From Kappaphycus alvarezii (taxonomy: Eukaryota; Rhodophyta; Florideophyceae; Gigartinales; Solieriaceae), in assembly GCA_002205965.3 (NCBI GenBank), contig NADL03000691.1, forward strand, positions 186,001 through 250,000: a stretch of 64,000 nt of DNA, given 5' to 3'. Shown here piece by piece: positions 20,390 through 30,985 of this stretch (position 1 is the first letter of the stretch; each line of letters begins with the position of its first letter). Below the pieces are notes generated by a model. It worked only from the letters and a program-made list of their open reading frames with translations, ran no database searches and was not told the origin of the DNA. A program made the position numbers and the translations under genes.

Positions 20390-21440
20390 AAAAATCATTT
20401 TCGGCCTGGCGGCAACAAAACATAAGCTGTTCACCCCTTTTATCAACATACCCAAATCCCTCAGCCCTTTTTTCAGAAATATCACGTCACCTAGGCACTA
20501 TGACTCATTTTTTAAAAGTGAACCGTTCCATCTCACTAATGGCCTCTTACCAACCATCTACGGGACAACTGATTTCGATGCCCACTTTCAGCCGCAGATT
20601 AAGAAGAATAATATCGAGTTGTCTGTCTTCTTTTTGTAGGCAAAGAGGCGAGGGGAGTAAGTTAAGAGGAGCCTGAGGAGGTCGAGAAGGGGAACAAGAA
20701 CTCCATCGAGGAACAGACATATACTGAGCTGGTTAATGGGAAAGAGAAGTATGAGGAGGGCGGGTAGAGCATGGAAGGTCAGTCTATGTACTAGGAGTTA
20801 GAGTAAGAATTGGTTGCTTTGGAGGAGACAGAAGTCATGAAATTGACCAGAAATTCCCGAAATTTATTTTTGAACGGGAGCTATAAAGAAGGACCAGTTA
20901 GTACCCTTCATGGAAACTTTATTTTGTAGATGTTTCAAGAGAGGTCGCGGGAAGCTGCGACCCCTCAAATGGATATATGTGGACTTCATAGGTAACGTGT
21001 ATATTTAACTGAACATATTTGGTTCCCAACTCCACGAAAGTGTGTTTGAGGAGTATACGTAGATATTTATCGTGAAGTAATCTCATAGTTGTCTTTAACC
21101 AATAACATCTTTTTTTATAGTTCATTTTATGGTATTTATTATGTTTTGTGAGACTCCAGCGGTCACTAAAACTATATATAAGATGAATAAACTGCTTTCT
21201 CTAGGAGAGAGCACGCAATCTGGAAGACATATTCAAGTGCATAACCGCGTATATTAGAAGTTGTAAGTCAATTTTCGCCCTAGGAAACATTTCTTGAACA
21301 CTAGTCCCTTAACATAGGTAGTAGAATCTGCACCTTACACACTCTTTCGTAGGCTATCAACCAACCTTCCTTTTTCCTTTCTTCTCGTTGAAACAACCAT
21401 ACTTCGGTTGTGCTCTTTTCGTTTGAAAAATATCCATCTT
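20390..21440 (+). repeat. F1 family, copy a (strongly decayed)
   Basis: Weak but collinear matches to F1 copy b: TDFDAHFQPQIKKNN corresponds to TDYDGYCRRLDRERV, an E-rich middle follows, LKWIYVDFIG corresponds to the PFEYICVDFLGG segment of copy c, and then the downstream module with TATATAA (about 21172) and the hairpin GAAGTTGTAAGTCAATTTTC at 21257-21276. No intact frame remains. Confidence 0.5.
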
Positions 21441-21980
21441 TGGATAATTGGATTTGTTACTTTTATCCTCAGGAGATTTATCCCTAACATTGCAATTATG
21501 GATAGGTTAGCAACAAGCGATGGGTGATTTTCCTATTTAATCGTCCTCAAATATGGATACTTGCTTTGGTCATGCGTACCACATTCTTGCCAGTCATAAC
21601 GATAAGACGCTGTCTTTCTATTCACATACATCTCTTGATGTTTTTATGATTGTCTTCGTCTTTTGCGATCACAAATTCGGCACGGACGAAATCATGTGGG
21701 AAAGGATAGATAAACCTTGGAATATGATTATGGTTACGCTTTGGACTTGCAAGACTCGTGCCCTTAATTCTACTTTAACCATTTTTAAGTAACCTCCATG
21801 AGCTTATGAGAAAACTGTACTAAAGGAAATCTAACAAATCTACACCATCCGTATCCAGCTTAAAGGAGTGACGACAGTGGTAGAAACTGGTCTTATTTAC
21901 AAATTTGTGAGGTTCCACAGAAACTCCCTCTCTGTAAAATACTTTACACTCCCTCGAATACCATTCTGCAATCAGAAGTT
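21440..21980. other. Intergenic, no gene seen
   Basis: No supported feature. Confidence 0.4.
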
Positions 21981-22253
21981 GAAATTCCATTTAACTGCTG
22001 ATGTCATTGATGTGCGCAAATTCGCACACGAAAAAAAATCTAGAAGAGGACCAAAATTGTACACAGTATCGGAATTTGGGAGATATATTTTTACAGTTTC
22101 TGAATTTGCAAAATATTTTTAATTTGGACGAGTGTCTCAAAATTATGGTTTGATTTTTTTATTTTAAGACCTGTGTCATTAATAGGTGCGGTTACTGTAC
22201 ATGTCCAAAGTCGTCTTACTTTTCGCAGTATTTAAAGTTCGAGTTCGACGTCG

Positions 22254-22610
22254 TTGAGGAAACCCCCCGCTATCAACTACCCCATCAGCTCACCCTTTCT
22301 TTTGGCCCTTAACATGACCAACCTCCGCCCTTCCCTCACCATCACCAAGTCATCCCGAGGCCGTCGTTCACTCCACGCTTTGGCCCTGATGGAAAATTGT
22401 CGAACTGACTACGATGGTTACTGTAGACGGTTGGACCGGGAACGCGTTCGGGAGTGGGTCCGCCGTAACTGCTTCGAGTAGGCAGAAGATGCAGAGAAGG
22501 AAGAGGAGGAAGAGGAAGAAGAGGAGGAAGAAGAGGAGGACTGCGTGGATCCGTGGGAGCCACTAGTGTATAACGGTGGGGGGCTCCCATGGAGAATGAA
22601 GGGGAGACTG
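22254..22610 (+). pseudogene. F1 ORF-a (basic then poly-Glu protein), copy b
   Basis: The frame is conserved between copies b and c (shared NLRPSLT-TKS, RERVREWVRRNCFE). The first ATG in this copy is at 22314. An in-frame TAG at 22479-22481 interrupts just where copy c has a Gln codon (CAG), followed by a run of about 20 Glu codons and VDPWEPLVYNGGG. I do not recognise a domain. The segment YCRRLDRERVREWVRRN is strongly basic and probably helical, while the tail is acidic. Confidence 0.45.
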
Positions 22611-22912
22611 AGGGATTAATTAAGATCTCTGACTCTTCTGACGAAGATGAAGACAGAAGTGAAGAGGAGGATGCGGAGGATGCGGATGATGAGGGGGAGG
22701 GAAACATGGAAATTGCTGGATTAGTGGGGAAGGAGCCAGAAAATATGGACCAGGTGGTCCCGAATCTGGAACCGGATGGGGGCGTCCTCAGTGATCTAGA
22801 TATTTCGCAGGAGGAAATGGAGAATTATAGGCCGTTCGCGGATATTTTTCTGGACAGCCTGGGTGGGATGGATATTTTGGGGGAACTATTTGGCTCTGAT
22901 ATAGAGGAGTAA
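22589..22912 (+). CDS. F1 ORF-b: acidic 107-residue hypothetical protein, copy b
   Basis: An ATG-initiated intact frame overlaps ORF-a in another phase. The protein begins MENEGETEG, is rich in Asp and Glu through the first half (DEDEDRSEEEDAEDADDEGE), then has a conserved second half (PENMDQVVPNLE, LDISQE, and LGGMDIL-ELFGSDIE at the C-terminus). Copy c on the other strand encodes a close relative, about 70% identical by eye and also uninterrupted, while ORF-a is broken in both copies. That contrast suggests ORF-b was kept open longer. The function is unknown; an acidic transcription-activator-like or histone-chaperone-like surface is only speculation. Confidence 0.45.
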   Translation: MENEGETEGLIKISDSSDEDEDRSEEEDAEDADDEGEGNMEIAGLVGKEPENMDQVVPNLEPDGGVLSDLDISQEEMENYRPFADIFLDSLGGMDILGELFGSDIEE

Positions 22913-23115
22913 GATATTAAGGAAAAATCTAGATATTTATCCTGATTGTATCTGCTGTTAGTCTTTCTCGTTCACACGATTCCATTTGGTCCATTTTATG
23001 GTTCTTTGTATGTTTCTGTGAGACTTTTGGGGTAGCCAAATTCCGAGTAAACTGCTTCCTTTAGTGGAGTTCAAGCAAATTGGCAGACAACTTCAATTCA
23101 AGTCCCGAGTAGTAA

Positions 23116-23134
23116 GAAGTTGGGAGTCAACTTC
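23116..23134 (+). promoter_or_regulatory. Conserved F1 downstream hairpin
   Basis: GAAGTTGGGAGTCAACTTC has 7-bp perfect arms and a 5-base loop. Equivalent hairpins occur at 35691-35709, 49634-49652, 53591-53609, 63524-63542 and, decayed, 21257-21275, always about 60-90 bp after a TATA-like sequence or its remnant. Whether it is an RNA structure or a protein site is unknown. Confidence 0.5.
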
Positions 23135-23250
23135 AAACCCAAGAAACTTTTTTCTTACGCTGGTCGCAGAGCATCAGTGGTAGACTCTGCCCCTTTCATA
23201 CTTGCTTGTAGCCCTCTCAAGTCTCTTCCATGTACATTCCTTTTGTTTGT

Positions 23251-23523
23251 TCAACTATACCACGCTAGGTTGGGGAGGCGGGTGGGTGTAAAGGAATGGA
23301 GTTTGGTTACGTCGTAATTGTCTGTGTCCCGGTTCTCTCCAAGCGCCTTGGTATCTGACAGAACTGCATGGCCGCGTTTCAGGGACTCGAAGACAGGGTT
23401 TCGGGCGGCTATGATTAGTTCTTCGACAAAGAACCATGTTTGGGAGTCGTACAGCCACCCGCGGGTGGATCCGTTCGCACAGCACAGCGCGCGGCCCCGT
23501 GCTGATCTATGAGTGTCTTGCAT
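23251..23523 (-). CDS. Hypothetical protein, 90 residues, possibly a gene fragment
   Basis: An ATG-initiated frame in a locally GC-rich patch (23260-23540) between AT-rich F1 DNA and intergenic DNA. The protein (segments GWLYDSQTWFFVEELIIAAR, RNPVFESLKRGHAVLSDTK) has an amphipathic, globular composition unlike the shadow frames around it, but no family is recognised. A second ATG five codons upstream in another frame would give a 40-residue product. The abrupt composition change on both sides suggests a captured or inserted fragment. Confidence 0.25.
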   Translation of the reverse strand: MQDTHRSARGRALCCANGSTRGWLYDSQTWFFVEELIIAARNPVFESLKRGHAVLSDTKALGENRDTDNYDVTKLHSFTPTRLPNLAWYS

Positions 23524-23539
23524 CCCCCTTGTGGCATTT

Positions 23540-24100
23540 TGAAGGGAGAGAAAATGTGTGAGTTTTGATGGGGTTTGAACGGAAGCCGGCGGTTAGTCCA
23601 AGTACGAGACTTAAGGAGATCAAGTTGTTAGTCTTGGTCGTGTTGACCATAGATGTCAAGCTGAGTGATTCGTCCTCGTTTCTTTTAGATCAGTGACTTT
23701 CGATAGTTCAACCCACATATATGCAGTTCTAAATTACTAGCTCTATAGAATTTCTGAGGTAATCAACTTCACAGAGCAAATGTTGGGAGGACAATGCATT
23801 TTATATTAATAATGCCTCGCCGTGACCAAATTCACGTGCTTCCATGTCTAAATGAACAACCTGAATGTTTCATGCAATTGCATGTAAACCTAACAGAAAA
23901 CAGTGGTATCCTGCAATAGAATTGCAACTACGTCTTGTAATTGCTGTTCTAGATGAAGGTGCCCAAGCCTGGAGCCAACTGGCCTGAGAGCCAGCTCATG
24001 CAGTCGTCCTTAGACAGGGAGGCCCGGAATCGCTTCAATTCTAGTGACGCAAAGCTTGGCAGTCTTATGAACTTGCATTCAAATCTGTACTCAGGATCAA
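23540..24100. other. Intergenic, no gene seen
   Basis: No supported feature. Confidence 0.45.
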
Positions 24101-24103
24101 CAT

Positions 24104-24453
24104 GGGGAAATCTTTGGTTGTTTTACTCTTGGGATATACATTCGATCCATACTAAAGATTTTCTGACAAACAAAATAGAGCGGTGCTAAATGACGTGGCA
24201 TGGGACGTGGCAGATAGGGCACTGGAGACGTCCGGAAAGGTTTGGGGGGTTTTGATGCAAAGGCACGCTGCAGCAGCTTTCATGTCCAATGCGGCCTGCT
24301 TGATAGCTGGCCTGAAGGAAGCGTTGTAGGGAACTTAGTTTATTCCCCATTACTGTATCTGTATAACCTTTTTGAGTCGATTGTGGTTTTCTGGAAAACC
24401 ATAGTATAGATTGGATATATCTTCCAAGAGTAAAATACCCGGGAATTGCCCCT
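24104..24453. mobile_element. LINE-B relic with outward-facing termini on both sides
   Basis: A minus-orientation terminal motif (24104-24172) abuts a plus-orientation LINE-B 3' fragment (about 24180-24453). The latter includes the C-terminal codons GVLMQRHAAAAFMSNAACL, a stop at 24328-24330, a 3' UTR and the terminal motif at 24360-24453. The result is an inverted-repeat-like unit about 350 bp long. Confidence 0.7.
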
Positions 24454-24600
24454 TAAAATGGTATGCCAACCCATTAAGGGGGGAACTAAGCTCTATAAAA
24501 GTCCACCTGCAGGCCAACCCTGAACGGTACCGGACGAATAAGACAGCATTTCTACACACGATTAGAAGTTGCTGATAGCCACGTCCATACACAACCCGCT

Positions 24601-25230
24601 TTGGCGGTGACCATCATTCATCAGCGTTCAGAGCTTCGATTGCTCTACCTAGAGCGGAAGCCTGAATTAATTGCACTGGGGCACCCGGTATGCAGTCAAA
24701 CATCCCTACCAGGACGGTTTCTGTTTCGCTCCAATTCTATTGCAAGTCCATTTGTTTGCAACGAGTACAACGTTCCCAAGCCATCATACCCTGAGATTGT
24801 TAGCATTCATGGGGACCATCTGTTACATTTTCAGTACGACAGATGCCTAATCCCTCGTCATGACACTCAAGTTCGATTAATGGCAGTCGACTTATCCAAA
24901 ACTGTCCACCAATCTGTGATAGGGCACAGGCCACGAGTTGGACATCCTCAGCGCCCAGACATCCAAGCCTTGGGATCTCATGTTGGGATGGATTTACTGG
25001 ATTTGACCTTCGCTGACCCCCTTGCCCGGTTATTCCCCAATAAGGAGCTTCAATCCCCAAAATTCCCTGAACAAGGCCCGATCTACAAAGCGTACAAGGT
25101 GTGAAGGGCTACTTTCTGCTGAGACAAGGAGAGGCAGGTGCCGCTCACGACATCTGTTCTGGACAGATGGCACCTGGGGGTGTAATCTTTCGTCTCGGAA
25201 TAGGCAGAAAATGCGGCCACGAGGGCAATA
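24601..25230 (+). pseudogene. LINE-B endonuclease relic
   Basis: Plus-strand frames encode HGDHLLHFQYD (CCHC remnant with three of the four ligands lost), PRHDTQVRLMAVDLSKT, then RPDIQALGSHVGMDLLDLTF, which keeps the PD-X11-D nuclease signature, and after a shift at about 25060 FNPQNSLNKARSTKRTRCEG as in the nested LINE-B copy. The fragment is cut at 25274 by insertion of the chromovirus. Confidence 0.75.
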
Positions 25231-25278
25231 AAGAGCTTCTCGAGAGTTAAAATGTTCCTTATACATGGAAATGCTGCC

Positions 25279-25923
25279 TGTAAGATAAAAACCCTAGGGA
25301 TGGCTCGTCAGTAGCACATTTAGTATGGTAGAGCAAACAGGAACCTAAAGGGAACGAATAAACCAAAGGGATAAAAGTGGCCAAGGAAGCAAGGGATTCA
25401 AGGCGTTCAATGGGCTGGCGGTGAACCAGCTGGGGTAAAGTCATCCAGTTTGGTGCCGATGGCTTGGAGACGCGAACAATTTTGGGGCCTTAGGTTGCTT
25501 ACCTTTTTACTTTCCCATTGAGGGTTGACAGAATTATATAACCTAAAGGATGACCGCATTGGGTGTACCGCTAGCTAGCTCCAATTTAAAGGCTCTCAAC
25601 CAACCATTTTGGGAATAGATCACAAATCCAGAGGCGGGGATCAAGGTGAGCCGCGAGCTTACCTTCGCCAAACGACGATGGTGCGTACCCAAGGGTTTCT
25701 TGTGACATCTCCATCGAGGTCCTTACGGTACTCCCGATCCTTACATTAATCTCCGACTGGACTCCAAGACCTATACATGCCATGCCCACCTGGACGGCCA
25801 GCAATGCACGTCCTCATTTCTGCTGGATCATTACAACCGAGCCCCTCAGCTTACAGAATCCCTCAGGGCGGCGCCGCCATGTTACTCCCGGCTCCCCAAC
25901 CTGCGGGATATCACAATACTACA
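25279..25923 (-). repeat. Chromovirus 3' LTR
   Basis: 645 bp. In element orientation it begins TGTAGTATTG and ends CTTACA. It contains a TATATAA box at about 25534-25540. Confidence 0.95.
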
Positions 25924-26177
25924 GAACACTCTCTCCAAATGGCGGCACGGCCTCGTGTCGCACCCGATATCTTTTCCCCATGCAACTGCCCGGCACTCTA
26001 TTCATTGGTTCCTCTGGCCGCGGGGCCTTCCAGCCCACTCGCTCCACTCATCAACCTCCTCTCGCTCAGCTCACGAGTGGTTCCGCAAACCCGTTGGAAA
26101 CAGAAGACACGCATGCGCCAATCGCCATCCTTTCGCAGGATCCTTCGTACCGATCGGATCTTTCCCACACAGCGTAG

Positions 26178-27763
26178 ATGGAGTTGAAGGCCGAGCGATT
26201 CGATGCCAATCGGTTTCAGTATTCCAATGGCGCCGAGTTGTGGAACAACCGCAAGGATCATTGCCCGCCGCGCGATCATATCACTCGTGGTTTGGTGACC
26301 AATTTGGAGTTCTAACACGTACCCGGGAAGAAGGAGTATGTTGCCAAGATGGATGCCCTCCTTCGCAACCCGCTGTCCGACTTCCGCCCGATGGTTGTCA
26401 ATCCCAACCTGGTCTGCTTCTCCCGACCGTGGCTCAACTCCTGGTGGTTATCCCAGCGATAGGCAGCCGACATGGGTTCCGAGTCCCGTTATCGCGCTAA
26501 TCAGCATTAAATCATTGGGTACCACAACGTGGAGTACTTCCGCCTATCCCATCGGGTTCGCGATCAGTGTTATCCTTGCAAACCCTCGTGGATATAAGAG
26601 CTCTCGCAGTCTCGCTACCTTCCGGTTCTTTCTCCGTCCGTTCTGGCTTACTTCGGCAAGCACATTGTCCTTCATACCGATGCGGAAGCCCTCGTTTGGT
26701 CTGTCGCAAAAACCAAGTTGGTTGTCGCGGCCGCTTCGGCCTTCGTTCAAGCAGTTCACTTTGGGATGTGCCCCAACCCAAGTGCCAAGACTCCGGTTAT
26801 GGCCCTTCGGATCACCTTCCGGTTGTTCGTTTGTGGCGTTTGCCGCCAGACTTCAGGACCGAAATCCGTAACATAGGTTTAGATAACCTCGTGAGGGGGA
26901 GCAGATACCGAGCGGCTGATGTAGAACGCCTTTTGGTTCTGTCCTAGAAGTATCCCTGATCCTTCAAGGAGGATTTTGTAAGCTTCAATCCGGAGAGGGA
27001 AACCATTTGGACGCGCCGCGATGAAGAGTTGAGGCTAGAAAACAGTGGTGAGTTGGTCGCCGTTAAGGATTAGCCCAACTGTTATGGGCATTACACCGCG
27101 CCGATAGGAACCCCGACACGTGCCCGTGAGGTTGAAGACCCCTTCGTTACCCACTGGAACTACCTCCAAGAGGAGAATGATCCCTTCCCTTACACCGAAC
27201 CGGATCCCTACACCACCCCAGCAGAAGTTGGTCCTTCCCAGCTGGAACCCGCGGTTCGCGCGTATCGCGCTCTTGATACGGTGGAACCCGTTGGCTTTGC
27301 GCCTCCCCCTGGAGCTCCGACGGGTTAGCCTCCCTTTTCAGAGTTCCAATTCAAGCTGGATGAGCTGCGCGAATTCCTCTCAACCATTGGGGTTACTGAA
27401 GCTCCAATCAGTATGGATGAGCTTTTCGATGCCGTACGTCCGTGGGCGCGCGCGTTCTGCCATAATTATTGGTTCTACAAGGAAACCAAGACCATCGGAG
27501 AGGCGCACCAGAACATGTTTCAGAAGATGTGAGCCCGTATGGATCAGGCGGAGGCCGAATTCCAAAAGGCGAAAGCCGATATGGATAAGATGGAAACCAC
27601 CATGGTTACTGATCCAAGTCTCCTGAACGCCGCCTTCGAGAAGCTCATTTATCCCCAGGGGGTTCCTTGAAATCCAAAAGGTTACCGCCCTGTCCCACCA
27701 ACCCCGGAGGGTCGTTCTCCTCCCTCCAAGCGTCCGCGTCACCGCTTGGCTCCACTTGTGTAG
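26178..27763 (+). pseudogene. Antisense ORF of the chromovirus, 3' of pol
   Basis: On the strand opposite gag-pol, a decayed reading frame can be followed. It has a first stretch from ATG 26178 (MELKAERFDANRF, RNPLSDFRPMVVNPNLVCFS, HTDAEALVWSVAKTKLVV) in frame 3 and a second from about 27074 to TAG 27761-27763 in frame 2 (DPFVTHWNYLQEENDPF, KLDELREFLSTIGVTEAP). The second ends with a heptad-like segment (MDQAEAEFQKAKADMDKM) and a basic SKRPRHR tail that could be a nuclear signal. Three in-frame stops (27326, 27530, 27668) break the second part. Antisense ORFs in this position are known from some plant gypsy elements; I cannot assign a family here. Confidence 0.5.
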
Positions 27764-28129
27764 TGTAACCTTTAGGATAGCTTCCTTACACTAAACCCCA
27801 CCGCTGATCTTCTGCTTTATGCATCCTTACTTGGTCTTCATATCCACTTGGTTAACTTCTTCCTTTTTCTCGATTCAGACCTCGATCTCCATCCTGATCT
27901 TGATCTTGAGCCCCTTACTTAAACTGTAGTTTATTCTCCAAAAACAAAGCCTGACCACAATCCACAGGGTCAGGCTCAGCAAAACAGCCAACCCTATAGG
28001 AATACCCCTTACCAAAAAGGACTTGAACCTGAGGGTTACATCACCAATCATGAAATGCTATACAACTTTCAACCGACAATATCCCGACAATATACCCCCC
28101 TCTTTCTGCGGTGAGGTACAACCCGAAGG

Positions 28130-28573
28130 TTATACTCGATACCGATTGGGAGGTTCCAAGCCTTTGGATCGCCAATTCCGGACAATAAAATGATCCAATA
28201 TGTCGGCTTCCGCTTCCCAGGTGTCATCCGAAAGGTTGTAGCAGCACCAGCGAACCTTGTATCGGTATCCAGGTTTATGACGGCGGTGCTTAACCAAACG
28301 GTCAACAGCGAGCTCATCCGAATCTGGTTGGGTTTCCCTGGGCAGTGGTTCTTCTTCCGGCCCTGTGGGCGGGGTTGAGTCCCCTGCTTGGGTGTCCTCT
28401 GAACCGCGAGATTTGACCGAGACTCGGTCTTTGCTAACCTTATGGATAATGCTTCCTTCGTTAATGGATACTATATGCGTCTGGACACCAACAACCTTAA
28501 AGGGTCCCATCGTTTTCAACATGAGCTTCCGTGAAATGTTCTCTTCTTCCTCCAAAGGGCTGTCCGCATCCAC
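28130..28573 (-). pseudogene. Chromovirus integrase C-terminus with chromodomain
   Basis: The open frame contains the GPF-type segment (KTMGPFKVVGVQTH) and, near the C-terminus, a chromodomain: DRLVKHRRHKPGYRYKVRWC then SDDTWEAEADI and DHFIVRNW. The aromatic cage positions are partly kept (Y/W at KVRWC, W in DTWEAE). In chromoviruses this domain directs insertion to marked chromatin. It is the last pol domain; nothing else is coded in this orientation before the 3' LTR. Confidence 0.85.
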
Positions 28574-28699
28574 CCGGTAACGTTTATTAAACCTCGGGTC
28601 GTCTAAGTAAATAGAGGCACCAATTTGGACATTGATAGGAGCCCGGATGGATTTGTCGTAATCAGCCTTGTACCGCCTTTGGGCAGTATCAGATTTGGT

Positions 28700-29900
28700 T
28701 TAAGCAGCCCTTAGGTTCTCAGTTAGCTTGCGAAGAGCAACCTCTTTAAACTGGGTTGCAGTCATTCCCTCATCCGAGTACTTGGAAACCTCAATCGTGG
28801 GAACAGAAGCCACATGAATGGAGGGAGGATGCCTTGATAGTACCAAATTAAAAGTCGTCGTCCCTGTGGTTCTGTGAACCTGCGTGTTATACTCGTAGGT
28901 CAACGGCTCCACGAAACGGTCCCAATCCCGCTGGGTCTCTGCGACGTAGTGTCGCAAACTTTGAACAATGGTTTTGTTGAAACGTTCCACTTGCCCGTTG
29001 GTTTGGGGGTGGTATGCAGTAGTGAACCATAAGGTTGAGCCAAGCAATTGCCACACTGCAGCGAAGAACTTTCTGGCGAACTGAGGGCCTTTATCCGTCA
29101 AGACGTACGTGGGGACTCCATACGGATAAACCTAGTGGGTGAGAAAGGCTTGGGCCACAGTGGGTGACTTGGTATCCTTCAACGTGATGGCGCGGCACAG
29201 CTTGGAGAACCTTTCGGTTATAACCAAGATGTGTTTGTTCCCATCCTTTGTCCTGGTCAAAAGATCTAAGAGATCTATGGCCAATAATTCCAATAGGCCA
29301 GCCACAGGGACAACCTTCAGGTTGTTTTGATGCTTCCGTAGGGTCCTCTCGCCTTAATGCAGCTGTCACAGTCCGCAACGGTTGTGAATACATCATTAGC
29401 CATGTGGGACCAGTAAAACTCCCGACGGAGGCTGTAGTACATGCGAGTACCGCCAGGGTGTCCAGCCACACAGAGTAGTGGGCCTTTGTCAGGATACGTG
29501 GCCGGAGGGACTTGGGGACAGCCACTTGGACTGCTTCATCCAATTTGGATAAGCGAAACAAAAAGCCAAAGTCCGCAATGTGAAAAGAGGACTTGGGTTG
29601 ATCAACCGATTTGGTCATCTCCATACAGTAGTCTTCCGTGGCTTGTTCCCGTAGGAAATTATCTAAGCCAACGGGAGCCTCTCGGTCGGCGGTTACCCCT
29701 AGGTCGCGGACCTCCGGAGTCGTAGTGTAAATCGGAAGGGAGTCTTCGTAACCCAGAGTGAAACAGGGTACGTCGTCATCCAATTCGGTTGTATCAGCGC
29801 CATCGGTCTCCAGTCGGGACATTGCATCCGCCAGGTTGTGCTTCCTACGAGGATTGTATCTCACCTCATAGTCAAAATCGGCGAGACGAAGGCGCCGGCG
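28700..29900 (-). pseudogene. Chromovirus integrase
   Basis: The frame 29864 downward begins with the RNase H to integrase spacer (HNLADAMSRLETDGADT), then shifts near 29470 through the zinc domain. The core resumes at 29101-28700 with LTDKGPQFARKFFAAVWQ (second Asp) and YHPQTNGQVERFNKTIVQSL, in which the catalytic Glu is intact, unlike in both copia elements. The frameshifts around 29110-29470 destroy the protein. Confidence 0.85.
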
Positions 29901-29909
29901 AGCGAGGCG

Positions 29910-30545
29910 TCACGTACAATCCCTAAGGTTTAGCGACCACAATATGGCTTGGTGGTCCGTACGGATGACAAACCTGGTTCCCTCGAGATACGGCCGCAAA
30001 GTGAAGAGACCCCACACGACAGATAAGCATTCCCGTTCGGTTGTTGAGTAATTCCTCTCCAGCTTAGCTAGCGTTCGACTCCAATACCCAATTGGCTTGA
30101 TCATCCCGTCTTGCTCCTGCAACAGACAACAACCAATCTGGGTGCTCGATGCATCAGTATCCACATAGCAGGTTTTACCAGCGCGAGGTAAAGCCAGAAT
30201 GGGAGTATACAGTAAAGCCTTGCGAAGGGTGTCGAAGGCTTCATACTCTTCGTCGGTTAGCGTCTCAAAAGTCAATGGTTTGTCCTTTCCCAGCTTGCAG
30301 CTCAGCGGCGTCGCAATCTTCGCATATTGCGGCACAAACCTTCTGTAAACATTACAGACACCCAAAAATGATCGAAGCTCCGATTGATCCGACGTGGGAC
30401 GCGCATGCCGTAGATCTTCGAAGTTCTTTCTGGCCACTTCCAGCTTTACGGGACGCATAACGTGACCTAGGTAGTACACTGAGGATTCGAAGAACTTGGA
30501 CTTCTTCAACCTAAGGGAGATTTCAGCCACTTGAAGCAATTGCAA
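29910..30545 (-). pseudogene. Chromovirus RT connection and RNase H
   Basis: A 211-codon open frame holds LRLKKSKFFESSVYYLGHVM (end of RT), RSFLGVCNVYRRFVPQYAKI, PLTFETLTDEEYEAFDTLR, then RNase H with YVDTDASSTQIGCCLLQEQD (first Asp), TTERECLSVVW (Glu) and RTDHQAI (second Asp). The RNase H catalytic residues are all present. Confidence 0.9.
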
Positions 30546-30985
30546 AACCGTACGAAGGTGTGCAAAGTGTTTCGTTCGGTTCTAAGAATAGACAATAACG
30601 TCTTCCAAGTAAACCAGAGCGTATTGCCATTTGCACCTCGCGAGGACGATGTCAAGAGCCCTTTGGAAGGTTGCAGGAGGATTTTTCAATCCAAATGGCC
30701 TTCGTACAAATTTGTGCAATCCCGAGTGGCTAATAAAAATTTTTTTTCCTGATCTGCTTGGCTTCCTGGAACTTGCCAGTACCTAAAATTAGCATCCAAG
30801 GTTGTAAATACTTCTGCATCCCCCATGGAATCTATGCACTCATCCATTCTCGGGATAGGGTAAGAGTCCCGCACGATCAATGCGTTCAGCCTTCTGCAGT
30901 CCACGCAGAAGCGAAGAGTCCCATCTGGTTTGGGAATCAGAACCACAAGGCTGTCCCATTCCGAATCCGAGGGCTCGACTACCCC
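30546..30985 (-). pseudogene. Chromovirus reverse transcriptase core
   Basis: Starts after the TAA that ends the protease frame: SEWDSLVVLIPKPDGTLRFC, CRRLNALIVRDSYPIPRMD, then motif A FTTLDANFRYWQV (Asp kept; S-G changed to F-R). After a shift, the catalytic box reads YLED instead of YLDD (complement of 30600-30611), a conservative Asp to Glu change that normally abolishes activity. Confidence 0.9.

Larger units (their letters stand above)
21980..23270 (+). repeat. F1 family, copy b (best preserved with copy c)
   Basis: Sequence from about 22030 to 23250 matches the reverse complement of 49430-50780. Shared blocks are TCTAGAAGAGGACCAAA upstream, a TATTTAAAG box (22229), a first ORF, an acidic second ORF, and a downstream module with a conserved hairpin (23116-23134). 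Similarity continues outside the coding region on both sides, so the duplicated unit is at least 1.2 kb and includes its own upstream sequence. Confidence 0.75.

Noticed and set aside
25259..25444. Frames repeated at 25259-25444 and 34185-34370 as a duplicated gene
   Set aside because: They lie inside the two chromovirus LTRs and are duplicated only because LTRs are.
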